Shown here in pieces: positions 33,972 to 42,478 of a stretch of DNA of 64,000 nucleotides. The DNA lies in contig CAYZGO010000015.1 in the NCBI GenBank assembly GCA_964478075.1, positions 1 through 64,000 of the forward strand, written 5' to 3'. The position numbers and the translations under genes were made by a program. This DNA is from DAOUEX01 sp034430235. GTDB taxonomy: Bacteria > Chloroflexota > Anaerolineae > UBA2200. How positions within the stretch are numbered: position 1 is the stretch's first letter; each line of letters starts with the position of its first letter. The notes beneath the pieces were generated by a model that was not told the origin of the DNA, searched no databases, and worked only from the letters and a program-made list of their open reading frames with translations.

Positions 33972-34997
33972 ATGCACGAAGCAAAAGTCTATGAGAAACT
34001 GGATGAGGGCAAGGTGAGATGCCACTTGTGTGCGCATCGCTGTACGATCGCCGATGGCAAGCGAGGGATCTGCCAGGTACGAGAGAACAGGGGAGGTGTG
34101 CTTTACACTCTTATCTATGGCCTCTCCATTTCCCAGGCTATTGACCCGGTGGAGAAAAAGCCCCTCTTTCACTTTTTTCCAGGATCCACGGCGTTCTCCT
34201 TTGCGACAGTGGGCTGCAACTTTCGCTGTTCGTTTTGCCAGAACTGGCAGATCTCTCAGATGGTTCACGATGAAGGCCGCATCGTGGGGCACGAAACCTC
34301 GCCAGGCCATCTTGCTTCCGCTGCACGCCACTACGGCTGCAAGAGTATTGCCTACACGTACACAGAGCCCACGATTTTCTTCGAGTACGCCTACGACACG
34401 GCTGTAATAGCGGATAAGTGGAATATCAAGAGCATCTATGTGACCAATGGCTATATGACAGAGGAGATGCTGGACGCATTTGGGCCGTATTTGCATGCTG
34501 CAAATGTAGACTTGAAAGCTTTCAACAATGAGTTTTACCGCAAGACCTGTGGTGCGCGGCTGCAGCCAGTCCTTGACGCCATCAAGGCTATGAAAAAGAG
34601 AGGCATCTGGGTGGAGATTACCACACTGGTGGTGCCTGGTCTGAACGATTCGGAGGAAGAGCTCTGCGATTTGGCCGAATTCATTGCACAAGAGGTTGGC
34701 GTGGACACGCCCTGGCACGTCAGCCGCTTTCATCCAGACTACAAGATGCGAGATGCGCACGCTACGCCGCTCTCTACACTACACCGCGCTCGAGACATTG
34801 GCCTCCAAGCAGGACTGCGCTACATCTACGAGGGCAATGTGCCTGGCGCCGAGGGAGAGAACACCTACTGCTACAATTGCCACAACCTGTTAGTTCGGCG
34901 CTATGGCTTTGGCGTCCTGGAGAACCTCATTCTCGCAGAATCGAAATGCCCGTACTGTGAGGCCATCATCGACGGAGTAGGTATGGCTGGCAAGTAG
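33972..34997 (+). CDS. amrS: AmmeMemoRadiSam system radical-SAM enzyme
   Basis: A 341-residue radical-SAM protein. An N-terminal zinc-like cysteine set (CHLCAHRC, GICQV) precedes the radical-SAM motif CNFRCSFC (Cys82, Cys86, Cys89), and a C-terminal cysteine set (NTYCYNCHN, CPYC) follows. This layout marks AmrS of the AmmeMemoRadiSam system, related to pyruvate formate-lyase activases. The reaction is unknown. The usual partners AMMECR1 and MEMO1 are not in the window. It is directly behind the gamma-carbonic anhydrase-like gene. Confidence 0.9.
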   Translation: MHEAKVYEKLDEGKVRCHLCAHRCTIADGKRGICQVRENRGGVLYTLIYGLSISQAIDPVEKKPLFHFFPGSTAFSFATVGCNFRCSFCQNWQISQMVHDEGRIVGHETSPGHLASAARHYGCKSIAYTYTEPTIFFEYAYDTAVIADKWNIKSIYVTNGYMTEEMLDAFGPYLHAANVDLKAFNNEFYRKTCGARLQPVLDAIKAMKKRGIWVEITTLVVPGLNDSEEELCDLAEFIAQEVGVDTPWHVSRFHPDYKMRDAHATPLSTLHRARDIGLQAGLRYIYEGNVPGAEGENTYCYNCHNLLVRRYGFGVLENLILAESKCPYCEAIIDGVGMAGK

Positions 34998-35089
34998 GGC
35001 GCAGCCCACAGGGCACGTGGGCGTGCTATCATGTCATCCTGAGCAGGCACTTCGCTATGCTGACACTCACACGGACAAGGGGCTAAGAG

Positions 35090-36031
35090 ATGGACCGGCG
35101 TGCCGTACAATCACGATGCTCGTCGTCTGGCGCCTTTACTAGCGACGCGGATATGAGTCCTCGCTATCTATATCCGCTTAGACTCGTGCCGTCCATTGCA
35201 GTGTCCGTTCTCCTGGGAAGAAAGCGTGCCTTCAGCGTGGATGCGGTGGAATTGATCAGTGCTCTCGTGTCCGAACCCCGGGTGGAGAATGCACACCTGA
35301 TTCCACGGGAGGAGCCTTTCATAGTTGCTACCAACCATTACTACAGGGCAGGCTACCAGGTGTGGTGGGGAATCGCCCTCATCGCGGCGGCCATTGCCCA
35401 GGCCCGACATTCTTCCAGCGAGATCGTCTGGCTCATGACCAACCGCTGGACCAGCCGCTTGCTCACACCACTGACGTATTTGCTCTTCACCAGGCTCGCT
35501 CGTACTTACGGTTTTGTATCCACGCCCCCGATGCCCCCTCAGCCTCATTATACGAAGGAAGCAGCACGTGCCGTGCGCCAGGTACTGTCTTTGCTTGATT
35601 CTTCCACTAAGGAAGACAAACCTATTATAGGCATCGCTCCAGAAGGTCGTGACAGCCCCGACGGCAGCCTGATCGAACCGTCCCCTGGCACAGGGCGATT
35701 TCTGATCCACATGGCCAGGCGCGGGCTTTGTGTACTGCCAGTAGGAGTAGCGGAGATTAGGGGGGTACTAACTGCCAGCTTTGGGCCGCCCTTTGTTCTT
35801 GGGGCCTGGCCCGAGTCGAACAAGAAAGAACAAGATCGCCGGGCCAGCGCGCAGGTAATGGCTGCCATAGGTGCGCAATTGCCAGCAGCGTTGTGGGGTG
35901 CTTTCAGAACGCAAATTGAGCGCGTAGCGGTACTCGAGTCTTCAGGAGCAAAGCCTCAACCGAACGACAATTCTACTGTAGCCCTGTCGCTCAGTGAGAA
36001 GCCCAGTCGCCAGATGCCGGGAGAAACCTGA
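35090..36031 (+). CDS. Divergent PlsC-like acyltransferase
   Basis: A 313-residue protein with an LPLAT-like layout: FIVATNHYYRAGYQVWW (about 77-93) at the place of the HX4D motif, and IGIAPEGRDSPDG (about 181-193) at the place of PEGTR. The catalytic aspartate position is Gly88, and EGTR is EGRD, so standard acyltransferase chemistry is questionable. Hydrophobic segments around 94-105 and 120-137 may dip into the membrane. The 3' end overlaps that of the convergent alpha-galactosidase gene by 76 bases. The start has AGGGG seven bases upstream; ATG at 35153 is an alternative. Confidence 0.66.
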   Translation: MDRRAVQSRCSSSGAFTSDADMSPRYLYPLRLVPSIAVSVLLGRKRAFSVDAVELISALVSEPRVENAHLIPREEPFIVATNHYYRAGYQVWWGIALIAAAIAQARHSSSEIVWLMTNRWTSRLLTPLTYLLFTRLARTYGFVSTPPMPPQPHYTKEAARAVRQVLSLLDSSTKEDKPIIGIAPEGRDSPDGSLIEPSPGTGRFLIHMARRGLCVLPVGVAEIRGVLTASFGPPFVLGAWPESNKKEQDRRASAQVMAAIGAQLPAALWGAFRTQIERVAVLESSGAKPQPNDNSTVALSLSEKPSRQMPGET

Positions 36032-38268
36032 CGTGGCCTCTGAGACCGGCCATTGACCAGGGCCTTAACCACGTGATACTCTGGTCCCTGCGGGACGGTG
36101 AACAGTAACTGGCCAAACTGCTTCCCTGGCTTCTCCATCTCCACCAGGAGACTGCCTGTTGACAAACGCACATCCTTGACTTCCACGGCTCCCTGAACCA
36201 CGTGGAAAGTCGAACTCAACAACTGTGGCCGGTCAGACACAGGTTTCACCAATAGCAGCACAGTCTCGTGCGGGCGATGGGGGTTGATAACTATTTCGTC
36301 GCGCAGCACACCCAGGTAGCGGCGTCTCCAGTAGTTGTAGACGTGGTAGGCTCCCGATGGCAGACCAAGGCGGGACAGCCTCAATCGGGTAACGCACGAA
36401 TGTGCGTCCCAATTCAGCAGAGCAACTATCATCCACGACCCCCAGGAAGTCTCCACTGGAAGCACTAACAGCCGAGGGCGTTCGTGCTCAAAGAGGTCAA
36501 GTGGGATGGCAGTGTGGCTATAAGGCGGCAATACCCGCCGCAAGTACTCCAGCCTCCCGCGCCGCATAGACGGCAGGTTATCACTGTCTATGACCAGACC
36601 GCCTGTGAGCCCCACGATAGTGGTCAACGTGCGCATTTCGTTCAAGACCAGATTGGAGTCATCGCCCCGCCGTCTCAGCACCAGGCAGTCCGGATCATTC
36701 AGCCAAAGCTTGCGGTGGGTGAAACTGCGGGTAATAGAGTTTAGAATAGCGTTCGCAGCTGAGGGCGCTGACAAATCCTGCCAAAAGGGAGGCCAATCCA
36801 CGTGCACATCGGGCCCGATGCGCAGGGCGTCAACGATGCCTACGGATGGCCCTAACGGGGCACCGCAGCCCAGCAGGAACCTGTTGCCAATCGCAGTACG
36901 GATGATTTCCAGCCCCCGCCGCACAGCCTGTGCTCTGGTCATCCGTGGGTCGCTGCGCACTCCAGACAATGCAGCAGCAAACACAAAGTCCGTCTTGAAG
37001 AACTCGAAGCCCCAATCCTCACCAAACGTGCGGAGTATATCCTGCAGCCAGGCCTGCACTGCGGGTAACGACAGGTCTAGTGCGTAGATATCTGTTCCCC
37101 AGTGTTGCCAGGCCAGGACAGCCTCGCCTTTGTCATCGCGCAGCACCCAATCCGGATGGTCAGCATAGAGCTTTGAGGAAGAACTCGCAGCAAAAGGAGC
37201 GATCCAGATTCCTGGGCGATAGCCTGCTGCAGCGATTTGATGGGCTACGGGTTTCATGCCCTGAGGGTACTTGGTGCTATCAACATCCAACCAGTCGCCG
37301 ATGTTAGTCTCGTAACCATCATCGATCAAGACAACGTCAAGGGGGAGTTGTTCCTCCTCGAGCCGTGCCAGATTTGCCAGGACATCGTCGGCGATCTCCT
37401 CGCCGAAGAAACAGTACCAGGTGCACCAGCCAGTGGGTGTTTGTGTGGCCACCCGTGCGCGCATCGTCTCGCCTAGACGAGTAGCGTACAAGTCCATTAA
37501 GGCAATTGGGTTGTCACCGGCTGTGAACAGAAGCGTCTCAGAAGACAGCCTTTCAGCAGGAGGCAGAGGAAAACCGTCCGCATAAGAAACTGCGCGGAGG
37601 TTTTGGAAGGTATCGCGCACTTCGAGGCGTATCTCCGCAAGCTGGTCCGCCGCCGAAATGAATCCCAGGAGCAGTGCAGGCGAAGCAGGACGTACAGCAC
37701 TATCGTTCTCAGCAGAGACAATCACTGAAAACCACTCGCTGCTCAGGAGCTTTCGAGTCTGGGGCAGAGCATGAGGCTGGTGCTTGGTGCGATAGTCCTC
37801 AGTGTTAGGATTCACCCATACGCCATCGGCTATGCGCCGGGCAAATGCCGGTGTCCACGACTGCCAGCCGTTCTGGTAGAAACGCCAGTTCTCTGGCGGC
37901 GATGTAAAGCACAACGAGCCGCCGTGCTGGGCAGCAACATCAAGCACGCACAATTCGTCGATGTGCACGGCGCGAGGTCCTATGTTCTTGACCTCGAGGC
38001 AAAGATGCATCTCCTCACCAAGGGATAACTGCCATGTCAGCTCAACCTCATCGTCAGCAACGCTCAGACTGACGCTGTCACGAGCCAAGCCGTAAGATAC
38101 TTGGTGGCCAGCCAGCTCAAGCCTTTTCCTTTGCCCGCTTACGCCTGTGTATACGACTCCCGCTGTAGCCCGGTCCAGCAGTACCTTTGCGTGGCGCACG
38201 AAACTGACCAGCCCAACGGCGGGCTGCAAGACGAGTTGATCACGAACGTAAACTTTCTGTCCGGACAT
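35956..38268 (-). CDS. Alpha-galactosidase, GH36 family
   Basis: A 770-residue glycoside hydrolase of the GH36/raffinose-synthase type, cleaving terminal alpha-galactosides. An N-terminal beta-sandwich (to about 270) precedes the barrel, which has GWCTWYCFFGEEIADDV, DVVLIDDGYETNIGDW, the nucleophile region FEFFKTDFVFAA, and LRIGPDVHVDWPP with the probable acid/base Asp. A C-terminal beta domain follows. No signal peptide, so cytoplasmic hydrolysis of imported sugars is expected. ATG at 38268 has GGGGGTCAAGG just upstream; starting at 38301 would add 11 residues. It lies downstream of the oligopeptide transporter genes but behind a hairpin. Confidence 0.88.
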   Translation of the reverse strand: MSGQKVYVRDQLVLQPAVGLVSFVRHAKVLLDRATAGVVYTGVSGQRKRLELAGHQVSYGLARDSVSLSVADDEVELTWQLSLGEEMHLCLEVKNIGPRAVHIDELCVLDVAAQHGGSLCFTSPPENWRFYQNGWQSWTPAFARRIADGVWVNPNTEDYRTKHQPHALPQTRKLLSSEWFSVIVSAENDSAVRPASPALLLGFISAADQLAEIRLEVRDTFQNLRAVSYADGFPLPPAERLSSETLLFTAGDNPIALMDLYATRLGETMRARVATQTPTGWCTWYCFFGEEIADDVLANLARLEEEQLPLDVVLIDDGYETNIGDWLDVDSTKYPQGMKPVAHQIAAAGYRPGIWIAPFAASSSSKLYADHPDWVLRDDKGEAVLAWQHWGTDIYALDLSLPAVQAWLQDILRTFGEDWGFEFFKTDFVFAAALSGVRSDPRMTRAQAVRRGLEIIRTAIGNRFLLGCGAPLGPSVGIVDALRIGPDVHVDWPPFWQDLSAPSAANAILNSITRSFTHRKLWLNDPDCLVLRRRGDDSNLVLNEMRTLTTIVGLTGGLVIDSDNLPSMRRGRLEYLRRVLPPYSHTAIPLDLFEHERPRLLVLPVETSWGSWMIVALLNWDAHSCVTRLRLSRLGLPSGAYHVYNYWRRRYLGVLRDEIVINPHRPHETVLLLVKPVSDRPQLLSSTFHVVQGAVEVKDVRLSTGSLLVEMEKPGKQFGQLLFTVPQGPEYHVVKALVNGRSQRPRQVSPGIWRLGFSLSDRATVELSFG

Positions 38269-38307
38269 CCTTGACCCCCACCCCAGCGCAGTTGTGGGCA
38301 CGAAGAA

Positions 38308-38325
38308 GGGCCAGGTGACTGGCCC
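38308..38325 (-). terminator. Short hairpin after the ABC transporter operon
   Basis: On the minus strand GGGCCAG pairs with CTGGCCC over four bases and is followed by TTCTTCG. It is a plausible weak terminator between the ATPase gene ending at 38405 and the alpha-galactosidase gene. Confidence 0.45.
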
Positions 38326-38404
38326 CTCTCGAACAGCATCCGTGCTCTGTTATCCGCCATAGTTATGACTGGTGCGCTGCCAACACAGCACAGGCGAGCA
38401 ACGA

Positions 38405-39391
38405 CTATTTCACTCTGTGACATGCAACCCAGTGTTCTTTGCCCACATTCCTGAACTCAGGTTCTATGACATCACACTCCCCCGCAACCATGACACCGCA
38501 ACGAGTGTGGAAGTGACACCCTTTGGGTGGATTGGCCGGGCTGGGCACATCTCCCGTGAGAATAATGCGTCTGCGCTTCGCTTCCACAACGGGGTCAGGA
38601 ATAGGTACGGCTGAGAGGAGAGCCTGTGTGTAGGGATGAAGCGGGTTCTCGTACAATTCCTCACGCGTGGTCAACTCCACAATCTTGCCCAGATACATGA
38701 CAGCCACACGGTCACTGATGTGCTTAACCACAGAGAGGTCATGCGCGATAAAGAGGTAGGTCAGGCCAAACTTGTCCTGCAGCTCTTCCAGCAGGTTGAC
38801 AACCTGAGCCTGGATGGACACATCGAGGGCTGAGACGGGCTCGTCGCACACAATAAAGTCAGGCTGCACTGCCAGGGCCCTTGCCACACCAATGCGCTGA
38901 CGCTGCCCGCCGGAGAATTCGTGGGGATAGCGGTTAACGAAGTAGCGGTTTAGGCCGACAACTTCCAGCAAATCCATAACACGGTCTCTCAAATCCTTGC
39001 CCTTCAGGATGTTGTGCACCTCAAGGGGCTCGCCGACAATGTGGCCCACGGTCATGCGTGGGTTCAAGGAGGCGTACGGGTCCTGAAAGATCATCTGCAT
39101 CTTGCGACGCATACGGCGCAGTGGTTCGCCCTTGAGCTTGCAGAGATTTTGACCTTCAAAGTACACGTCACCAGCGGTAGGACGGTAGAGTTGCAGAATC
39201 GAGCGGCCGGTTGTGGTCTTACCGCAGCCGCTCTCTCCCACAAGGCCCAGGGTCTCACCACGCCGAATGAAGAAGTTCAGGCCATCAACTGCCTTGATGT
39301 CTCCGATGTGGCGCTGGAATACAATTCCCTGAGCAATAGGAAACCACATCTTGAGGTTTTTGACTTCGAGTAGAATCTCATTCTCAGGCAT
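38405..39391 (-). CDS. Oligopeptide ABC transporter ATP-binding protein (OppF/DppF type)
   Basis: A 328-residue ABC ATPase: Walker A GESGCGKTTTGRS (53-65), signature FSGGQRQRIGVARAL, Walker B FIVCDEPVSALD, and the C-terminal oligopeptide/dipeptide extension with VPSPANPPKGCHFHTRC. It powers import of peptides, or of other solutes handled by this family, together with its partner ATPase. It begins one base after the stop codon of the partner gene, so the two are made together in equal amounts. The substrate is not identifiable. Confidence 0.93.
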   Translation of the reverse strand: MPENEILLEVKNLKMWFPIAQGIVFQRHIGDIKAVDGLNFFIRRGETLGLVGESGCGKTTTGRSILQLYRPTAGDVYFEGQNLCKLKGEPLRRMRRKMQMIFQDPYASLNPRMTVGHIVGEPLEVHNILKGKDLRDRVMDLLEVVGLNRYFVNRYPHEFSGGQRQRIGVARALAVQPDFIVCDEPVSALDVSIQAQVVNLLEELQDKFGLTYLFIAHDLSVVKHISDRVAVMYLGKIVELTTREELYENPLHPYTQALLSAVPIPDPVVEAKRRRIILTGDVPSPANPPKGCHFHTRCGVMVAGECDVIEPEFRNVGKEHWVACHRVK

Positions 39392-39392
39392 T

Positions 39393-40376
39393 TTATCTCT
39401 TTCCTCCAGTCACATCTACCCAGCAAGCAGCAGTATGCCGCCGAGCGACGGTTTCCAACTTCGGGTTCTCTACAAGGCAGCGTTCGATGGCATAATCACA
39501 GCGAGGTGCGAATGGACATCCCGGCGGCATGTCAATCAGATCCGGCGGTAGGCCCTCGATGGGCGTCAGTTTCTCTCTGCGCTCGGCATCCAGCCGTGGT
39601 AACGAGCGGAGAAGCCCAAGTGTGTATGGATGCCGTGGGTCAGCATAGAGCTCCTTGACGTCCGCCGACTCAACGATGTAGCCAGCATACATCACGTTGA
39701 CCCGCTCAGCCAAGCCAGCGATGACACCCATGTCGTGGGTGATCCAGATCACCGCCGTACCCATCTCTTCCTTTAGTCGCGTCACCAAGTCTATGATCTG
39801 TGCCTGAATGGTCACATCCAGGGCGGTTGTTGGCTCGTCAGCGATCAGCAACTGTGGGTTGCAGGACATCGCCATGGCAATCATGACCCTCTGACGCATG
39901 CCGCCAGAGAATTGGTGAGGATAGTCATCAATGCGATCCGCAGCCTCTGGAATGCCCAGTAAGTCCAGGAGTTCGATGCTACGCTTGCGTGCCTGCTTCT
40001 TATCCATGTCTAGGTGGAGTTCCAATGCCTCACTGACTTGCCGGTTAATAGTGAGGACAGGGTTTAGAGAAGTCATAGGATCTTGAAAGATCATGGCAAT
40101 CTTGTTGCCGCGCACAGACCGAATCTCTTCCTGATCCATAGTCAGCAGGTCACGCCCCTGGAACCAGGCTTCTCCAGCTACGATTCGTCCCGGGGGTACA
40201 GGGATCAGGCGCATCACGGACAAAACGCTCACCGACTTTCCACAACCGCTCTCGCCCACAACGCCCAAGGTTTCGCCCTCGTTCAAATCATAAGAGATGC
40301 CACCCACGGCAGTGACCACACCATCCTGTGTGAAGAACTGCGTTTTCAGTCCCTTCACCTCCAGCAACTTGGCCAT
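39393..40376 (-). CDS. Oligopeptide ABC transporter ATP-binding protein (OppD/DppD type)
   Basis: A 327-residue ABC ATPase: Walker A GESGCGKSVSVLSVM, signature FSGGMRQRVMIAMAM, Walker B LLIADEPTTALDVT, and the C-terminal extension with GLPPDLIDMPPGCPFAPRC. It pairs with the OppF-type protein as the heterodimeric motor of the peptide importer. AAGGGAGGAAACGTC precedes the start. Upstream on the minus strand, a 290-bp gap with two inverted repeats separates it from the second substrate-binding protein gene. Confidence 0.93.
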   Translation of the reverse strand: MAKLLEVKGLKTQFFTQDGVVTAVGGISYDLNEGETLGVVGESGCGKSVSVLSVMRLIPVPPGRIVAGEAWFQGRDLLTMDQEEIRSVRGNKIAMIFQDPMTSLNPVLTINRQVSEALELHLDMDKKQARKRSIELLDLLGIPEAADRIDDYPHQFSGGMRQRVMIAMAMSCNPQLLIADEPTTALDVTIQAQIIDLVTRLKEEMGTAVIWITHDMGVIAGLAERVNVMYAGYIVESADVKELYADPRHPYTLGLLRSLPRLDAERREKLTPIEGLPPDLIDMPPGCPFAPRCDYAIERCLVENPKLETVARRHTAACWVDVTGGKR

Positions 40377-40494
40377 AAGACGTTTCCTCCCTTCAAATCA
40401 GTGATGTGGCTGCTACTACTCTGAGAACAGCCAGCCTGCTATGCAATGTGACTTGACTCCCTGCCTGCCCTGTCTTGCCTGTCCCGGCTGTGCC

Positions 40495-40549
40495 GACACC
40501 TTGTCCTGGCGACAAGACAGGGCAGACGGGGTCGCCAGGACAAGGTGTC
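40495..40549. repeat. Perfect 19-bp inverted repeat (cruciform)
   Basis: GACACCTTGTCCTGGCGAC at 40495-40513 is perfectly complementary to 40531-40549, with a 17-base loop. It sits in the 290-bp gap between two transporter genes, next to repeat C. The flank CTGCCTGCCCTGTC resembles the element at 45052-45141. Confidence 0.8.
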
Positions 40550-40567
40550 GCCTTAGGCGCGACAGGT

Positions 40568-40654
40568 CAGAAACCCGTTTTCTGACGCCCAGGCTAAATC
40601 TGCCGGCAGTGCGGAGCCAGTTTGCTGTTCAGATTGGAGAGAAAACGGGTTTCT
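40568..40654. repeat. MITE-like repeat C, copy 2
   Basis: An 87-bp element with the left arm CAGAAACCCGTTTTCTGA and right arm GAGAAAACGGGTTTCTC, matching 25559-25645 in length and arms while the inner sequence has diverged. It ends 12 bases after the stop codon of the second substrate-binding protein gene. Confidence 0.7.
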
Positions 40655-40665
40655 CTCAATGGTTG

Positions 40666-42282
40666 CTACTGTTCAATATGAACGTTGCTCAGCCATGGGT
40701 AAATGGATGCAGCGTGAACTGCACCCTTGACGTATGGTTTGGTAAGCACATAGTCCACATCGTGCCACAATAGTACCCAGGGGGCATCGGCAACGATAAT
40801 CTCCTCTGCCTGCTCGTACAACTGCATACGGCGCGCTGTATCCGTTTCGACCCGCGCCTCCTCCAACAACTCATCCACTTGAGGATTAGCATACCGCACG
40901 TGGTTTAGCCCACTCTGGCTGTGAAAGAGAATATCCAAGAAATCCTCGGGATCAGGATAATCGGCAATCCACCCCATTGAGAAGAACTGGGGCCGTCCCG
41001 CCAGAACATCCGCTGATTGCACTACGGCGATTTCGACGCAGAGGTTCTCACGGTACATGGCCACAATAGCCTCAATAGTGGGAGGAAGCTGACCACCACT
41101 CCCTCCGATAGTCAGCGTTATGGCAGGCAAACGACTCACATCACCGTATTCGGATTCCGAGATCAGGCGCTGTGCGCGCTGTGGATCATACTTCACCAAG
41201 GGCTCTTCTCTGTCGTAGCCTGCCATGCCCGGTGGCACGACGCCTTGCGCAGGCAGTTTCATGCCTTTCCATACTACGTCGGCTATTTTCTGTCTATCGA
41301 TGGCCAGGGCAAAGGCCTGTCGAACCTTCACGTCATCAAAGGGCGGCTGTGTCACATCAAAGCCCAGGTACTGTATGTCCCATTGAGACGTCATGGACAA
41401 TTCAGCGTGCAGCGGGTTGGCCGGATCTCGCACTCGCTCAATATCCGCCGCACCCACTATGACAATGTCGAGCTCCCCGTTCTCGTACATACTCATCGGT
41501 GAGCCACCGGAGAGAAAGAAGATCACCTGCTCCAGCGCAGGCGCATCACGATAATAGTGCTCGTTGCGCTGCAGCACGATCCGCTGCTGGCTCCGCTCTC
41601 CTAGTTTGAACGGCCCTGTGCCGTTTGGCTGATCGAGCCAGTCGTGCTGCTCGACGTTTTCCTGATCCACAACGAATGCGGTGGAATAGGTCAGCTTGGC
41701 CAGAAAGTACGCCTTGGGCGCATCAATGGTGATACGCAGTGTGTGCTCGTCCAGCACCTGGACACCACTGATCTCATCCGCCTGCCCACTGAGCATTTCC
41801 TTCGCACCGACAATGTCTCCCAGGTAAACGCCAGCCACCTTAGAACCCGTGCGCGGATCGCAGGCCCGTTCCAGCGAGTACTTGAAATCGGTTGCCGTGA
41901 CGGGGCGTCCGTTGTGAAAACGAGCGCCTTCGCGCAGGAAGAAAGTGTACGCCTTGCCATCCGGGCTGACTTCCCAACGCTCTGCCAAATCCCGCACAAC
42001 CTCGAGCTCCTCATTGAGCGTCACAAGCCCGCTAAAGATCTCAACCACGTACTCTGCAGAGACCGAATCCTCAACTAGCGCAGGGTCTAGTGTGCGGGGT
42101 TCTGCGCTGAACAGGCGCAGGGTGCCGCTATCTCCAGGGCGCACACTGGTCCGCGAAGGTCCCAAGCCAGAGCCAGGTCGCCACAGAAACCATCCCGCAG
42201 CCGCACAGGTAAGGCACAAGACTGCCAAAAGGCAAACCAGGAGAAGCGCAATCACAAGAACAGGCCATCGAATTCCGGACAT
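40666..42282 (-). CDS. Membrane-anchored peptide-binding protein (SBP family 5), second copy
   Basis: A 538-residue extracytoplasmic solute-binding protein of the oligopeptide family (SBP_bac_5). The N-terminus is a single hydrophobic helix (PVLVIALLLVCLLAVLCLTC) without a clear lipobox, so it may be held by an uncleaved anchor. The mature part shows RLFSAEPRTLDPAL, GLVTLNEELEVVRDLAERWE, DFKYSLERACDP and VRQAFALAIDRQKIADVV, all typical. It differs clearly from the lipoprotein at 45353-47002, so two receptors may feed one transporter. ATG at 42282 is preferred; GTG at 42291 is possible. Confidence 0.9.
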   Translation of the reverse strand: MSGIRWPVLVIALLLVCLLAVLCLTCAAAGWFLWRPGSGLGPSRTSVRPGDSGTLRLFSAEPRTLDPALVEDSVSAEYVVEIFSGLVTLNEELEVVRDLAERWEVSPDGKAYTFFLREGARFHNGRPVTATDFKYSLERACDPRTGSKVAGVYLGDIVGAKEMLSGQADEISGVQVLDEHTLRITIDAPKAYFLAKLTYSTAFVVDQENVEQHDWLDQPNGTGPFKLGERSQQRIVLQRNEHYYRDAPALEQVIFFLSGGSPMSMYENGELDIVIVGAADIERVRDPANPLHAELSMTSQWDIQYLGFDVTQPPFDDVKVRQAFALAIDRQKIADVVWKGMKLPAQGVVPPGMAGYDREEPLVKYDPQRAQRLISESEYGDVSRLPAITLTIGGSGGQLPPTIEAIVAMYRENLCVEIAVVQSADVLAGRPQFFSMGWIADYPDPEDFLDILFHSQSGLNHVRYANPQVDELLEEARVETDTARRMQLYEQAEEIIVADAPWVLLWHDVDYVLTKPYVKGAVHAASIYPWLSNVHIEQ

Positions 42283-42393
42283 CCCTAACACTCAAGAGAA
42301 CAAAATAGTTGGGCAGACGGCGGGTGCACCCAAAATCCTGGACAACAGTAACGTAGTATAGGCCCTCGTGGCCGTCGTTTCTGTGCACCGACT

Positions 42394-42421
42394 GTAGAGA
42401 CGTAGCATGCTACGTCTCTAC
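42394..42421. repeat. Palindromic repeat B, short form (28 bp)
   Basis: A perfect 28-bp palindrome made of GTAGAGACGTAGCA and its exact complement, i.e. the terminal arms of the 51-bp form with almost no core. It is in the gap between the second binding-protein gene and the permease gene. Confidence 0.88.
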
Positions 42422-42478
42422 AACCCCCGTTCGTCCCGCGCACAACAGGGCCGCCCGAATTTTGGGATACCCCCACCG

